DNA of 47,956 bases from Alectoria sarmentosa (lineage: Eukaryota; Ascomycota; Lecanoromycetes; Lecanorales; Parmeliaceae): the NCBI GenBank assembly GCA_009733775.1, contig WOGZ01000257.1:1-47956 (forward strand). The letters are read 5' to 3'. The first letter of the stretch is position 1. Each line of letters opens with the position of its first letter. Position numbers and translations under genes: made by a program. Positions 45,159 to 47,956 of this stretch are shown here, piece by piece. The notes beneath the pieces are model-generated. The model saw nothing but the letters and a program-made list of their open reading frames with translations, did no database searches and was not told the origin of the DNA.

Positions 45159-45909
45159 TTTTCTACGAGCATCGAAAAGGTTTAAAATTGTTAATTAAAA
45201 CTTTATTTCGAAATTCGACTTCTTGCGTGCAAAAATAATACTTATATTATTTAACGACGACGATATTATTAATAATATCGTCGAAATAATAATTAAATAT
45301 ATATTTAATAACGACGATGATTAAAAGAACGATAAAATCTTAATTAATAATATTATATCGTCATCGATAATTAAATTAAATAAAGATTTAAGAAAGTTTA
45401 TATTAAAGAAAAACTTTTATTAAATAATCTTTAATTATTATAAAAAAGATTCGCAATTTCGTTTATTAAATAATATTAATGAGAGAACTTTTCTTTTCAC
45501 AATTAATGAAATCTCGAAAATCTTAAATATTATTTCAAATAAACGTCGAATAATCGAAATTTCGATTTTTCAAATCGAATTTAATTCGATTTTAAATGTT
45601 ATTATTATAAATTTAAAATATATTCTCAAACTAATAGACAATATACGACTCTTTATAAAGTTTATAATTATATTTATTAAATCATCGCGTATTTGTAAAA
45701 CGAACATTCGTATAAAATTTGATAAAAATTTTCATCGTAAAAATTAAATACATATCGCACAATATATCGAACTTACGATTTATAAAAAAATCATTAACGT
45801 ATTTAATGCGTTTAAATAAAAGTTTGATATTATTTATTAAATTATCGATTTAATAATTAATAATATTTAAAAGCTTAATAATTTATTTATTGAACGTAAA
45901 TTTATTAAT

Positions 45910-46360
45910 TGTAAATGAGTGTTCAAGATCAAATATAATTTCGATAAAATTATTAATTAATATAAAATAAAATTAATTGTTCGAGAATATTCATAAATGA
46001 AAAATATAAATTACGTTAAAACGTTCGCATTTATCTTAAATAAAATTATTATTCGTTTTAACGATTTATTTAAATTTATTAATTTATTAATTAAATATTA
46101 ATAACGCGTATTTTAATAACGAATTATATAACGAAATTTATATAATAATATCATTTAAATATTCAAATGTAATTGATAATAAAATGTTTCGTTTATTAAA
46201 AAAATTATACGATTTTAAATAATTAACTCGTATTTGAAATATATTATTCGAAAAAATCATTATTAAAATAAAATTCAAATTTATATTTTCGAATAAATGT
46301 ATTTATATTCGAATCATAAATTTAAAATTAATTATCGTCGTTTTTTATGTCGACGATATT
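45910..46360 (+). pseudogene. reverse transcriptase remnant
   Basis: Fragments CK*VFKIKYN, YKIKLIVREYS* and NINYVKTFAFIL correspond to the Copia start of RVT_2 (…KWVFKIK…, YKARLV…GY, DY…TFAP). The catalytic YVDD is still read at 46346-46357 (tatgtcgacgat). Stops sit at former Trp and Gln codons. Confidence 0.85.
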
Positions 46361-47150
46361 TTCATCTTTATTATAATTGAAATTTAAATAAATTTTATCA
46401 AAAACGATATTAAAACATTTTTTAAAATGAAAGATTTCGATTTAATTGATAAGATATTCGATATTCAAATATATTATATCGTTATTATTTTAATTTTTAA
46501 TTAATTATAATACGTTAAAAAGATCTTTTATAAATATAAAATAAATTAATGCATTTCGATCGTTATATTATTTGATAAATACGAAATAATCGAGATTACT
46601 TATATATTTTAATAAAAAACGCGTTAATTAATTAGGTTATTAAAAACGCATTGAAAATTTTATATACTTTATAATCAATATACGATTTAATTCAACTTTT
46701 GCGATTGATAAATTAAATTAATTTTATTATAATTTTATTATACGTTATTTAAATATAATTAATCGAGTATTTAAATATATCGTCGATATTATTAAATATA
46801 ATTTACGTTTTTATAAAGAAATTTTTTTTATCGTTTATTTAAATTCGATTTATTATAACGATAAAACGAATAAAAAATTTATTTATAAATATGTTTTATT
46901 ATGAAATTAAGCGATTTATGTTTAAAATAATGAAAGTAAAAAAGTGTTATTATTAAAATTAACTATATCGTTTTTATTAAAATTATTAAAACAATCGTGT
47001 GAATTATACGATAACTTTAAAAATTACACTTTCGAATTCTCAAAAACGATTTTATTTATTTATTCGACGATAATAAAAATAATTTTGCTTTCGTTAAAAC
47101 TTTTAAATATTATTAACGTATTGAATATATCGATATTCAATATTATTATA

Positions 47151-47219
47151 TGCGAGAAATTTTAATTAATAATGAAATTGTTATAGATTTCGTATTTTTA
47201 AACGATTAAGTCGTAAATA
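47151..47219 (+). pseudogene. RNase H C-terminal remnant
   Basis: CEKFLINNEIVIDFVFLND*VVNILIKF keeps the end pattern of Copia polyproteins (REK...I...V...D..AD.LTKPL) with C-to-T changes. Confidence 0.75.
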
Positions 47220-47312
47220 TACTTATTAAATTTTTAATCAAATAGGTTTTTGAACGATGCAAATAATTAATAAATGTGTATAATTTTTATTAATCGAAAT
47301 AAGCGAATTCAT

Positions 47313-47322
47313 AAAAAGAGAA
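47313..47322 (+). other. polypurine tract
   Basis: aaaaagagaa lies directly before the 3' LTR, the position of the plus-strand primer in LTR retrotransposons. A primer-binding site should start at 42536, but that sequence is too mutated to identify. Confidence 0.7.
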
Positions 47323-47650
47323 TATTGTTTAAATATATTTATTAAATAATAAATTCGCTTATATTGTTTATATAAAGAACTTATATAAATTATATAAATT
47401 CGATAAATGATTATAAAAGTAATATTTCTCTCGTTGATCGATCTTCGATATAAAATTTACAAAAATTCGATAATTGTTTAAGTTCGATTTCGAGGTCTCT
47501 TTATTTTATATAAACTGAATCATGATCGTCTTTATGCTTTTCTACTTATGTTATTTAGACAAGATCATTATCATAATTATAATCATAATTTACTATTATT
47601 GAGACTACTCGGTTACTAATTATTCCGCTTCGCAATCTGTTCTCGCAACA
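47323..47650 (+). repeat. 3' long terminal repeat
   Basis: 328 bp, same length as the 5' LTR. Here the left half is heavily mutated and the right half is close to normal, the mirror image of the 5' LTR. Confidence 0.95.
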
Positions 47651-47655
47651 CTGCT
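47651..47655 (+). repeat. target-site duplication, right
   Basis: CTGCT immediately after the 3' LTR, matching the left copy; the match dates from a single insertion event and has survived. Confidence 0.9.
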
Positions 47656-47956
47656 TGAAGACGTTGGAGTAGGGAAATGAGTATGGTCGCTGGATATCTG
47701 GGGGCCGTTGTTGGACGAAGCATTTTACTTACATGACGGTTCAGGTCGATGTTGGGTGGAACTATGGAGAATACAGCTTTTTGCAAAACCCTTGGCGGGA
47801 GCGTCAAATCGCTACAGCGGGACTGTGGGTCAGTGAGTTTGCATAGGAGGTCAGAGCATGGTGGCCATGACACATGGCCTATCGCATGGAATGTTTCAGA
47901 AAAGCGGTCATAGCAGGAGACACCGTGTCCTGATGGAGCGATATATATGCCTGTCC
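47656..47956. other. right flank of the insertion, window end
   Basis: Normal base composition returns at once. A minus-strand frame (down from about 47873) reads through the insertion point in phase with the left flank (to 42102), so the element may have landed in a reading frame, but neither side has a recognisable domain. Confidence 0.4.

Larger units (their letters stand above)
42208..47650 (+). mobile_element. RIP-degraded Ty1/Copia LTR retrotransposon (5443 bp)
   Basis: Complete element: two 328-bp LTRs with TGTTG...CAACA ends (the first G is mutated to A in the 3' LTR), a 5-bp target duplication and a polypurine tract. Coding remnants run left to right in the Copia order: gag zinc knuckle (43631), integrase C-terminal part (about 44976-45158), reverse transcriptase (about 45910-46360) and RNase H tail (about 47151-47219). 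Every stretch carries stops from C-to-T and G-to-A change, such as Trp to TGA and Gln to TAA in the reverse transcriptase. The interior is extremely AT-rich with residual CpG. It cannot encode proteins now. The outer half of each LTR is much less mutated than the inner half. Confidence 0.95.

Overview
The window reads as accessory chromosome of a filamentous ascomycete. The signs are many short GT-AG introns of about 45-65 bp, a labdane-type diterpene synthase, F-box/LRR-like proteins, a fungal STAND/AAA-type protein, small secreted proteins, and a Copia retrotransposon turned into an AT-rich block by C-to-T (RIP-like) mutation. No species can be named from the sequence alone. I found no rRNA, tRNA, CRISPR or telomere repeat.

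Layout. 1-1.7 kb: a possible small gene and an intact RING-finger gene (minus). 1.8-2.3 kb: a broken small secreted-protein gene. 2.55-7.87 kb: the remains of a diterpenoid cluster. A bifunctional class II/class I diterpene synthase (minus) is killed by an internal deletion and an in-frame stop. Across a shared promoter region stands a plus-strand gene whose four exons join into one open frame encoding the N-terminal part of a cytochrome P450 fused to the C-terminal part of an aldo-keto reductase. 9.4-12 kb: two tandem minus-strand paralogues of an unrecognised family. 12.3-13.6 kb: an F-box/LRR-like gene with three in-frame stops. 15.4-16.1 kb: a two-exon secreted protein. 16.9-20.3 kb: a four-exon 1103-residue F-box-like protein. 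21.1-21.9 kb: a two-exon hypothetical protein.

21.9-37.4 kb is gene-poor and holds a few short candidate genes, a direct repeat and an inverted repeat. Its best gene is a three-exon secreted protein at 33.2-34.0 kb, in which exons 2 and 3 each carry a copy of a ~49-residue unit with a Lys-Arg site, which makes it a candidate Kex2-processed peptide precursor. 37.4-41.35 kb: an eleven-exon gene for a ~1089-residue protein with an N-terminal helical domain, a degenerate NTPase-like middle, a DUF7025-like region and a C-terminal AAA+ module with a good Walker A but no Walker B acids.

42.2-47.65 kb: a complete but heavily mutated Ty1/Copia element with 328-bp LTRs, a 5-bp target duplication (CTGCT), a polypurine tract and recognisable zinc-knuckle, integrase, reverse transcriptase and RNase H remnants. 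Mutation fades toward both outer edges.

The genes do not form one working pathway. The left half is a graveyard of a metabolic cluster and of fast-evolving families (secreted, F-box); the right half holds a likely intracellular NTPase of the self/non-self type beside a silenced transposon. The items most worth following are the P450-AKR chimera, the duplicated-exon secreted peptide precursor and the degenerate-NTPase fusion protein.
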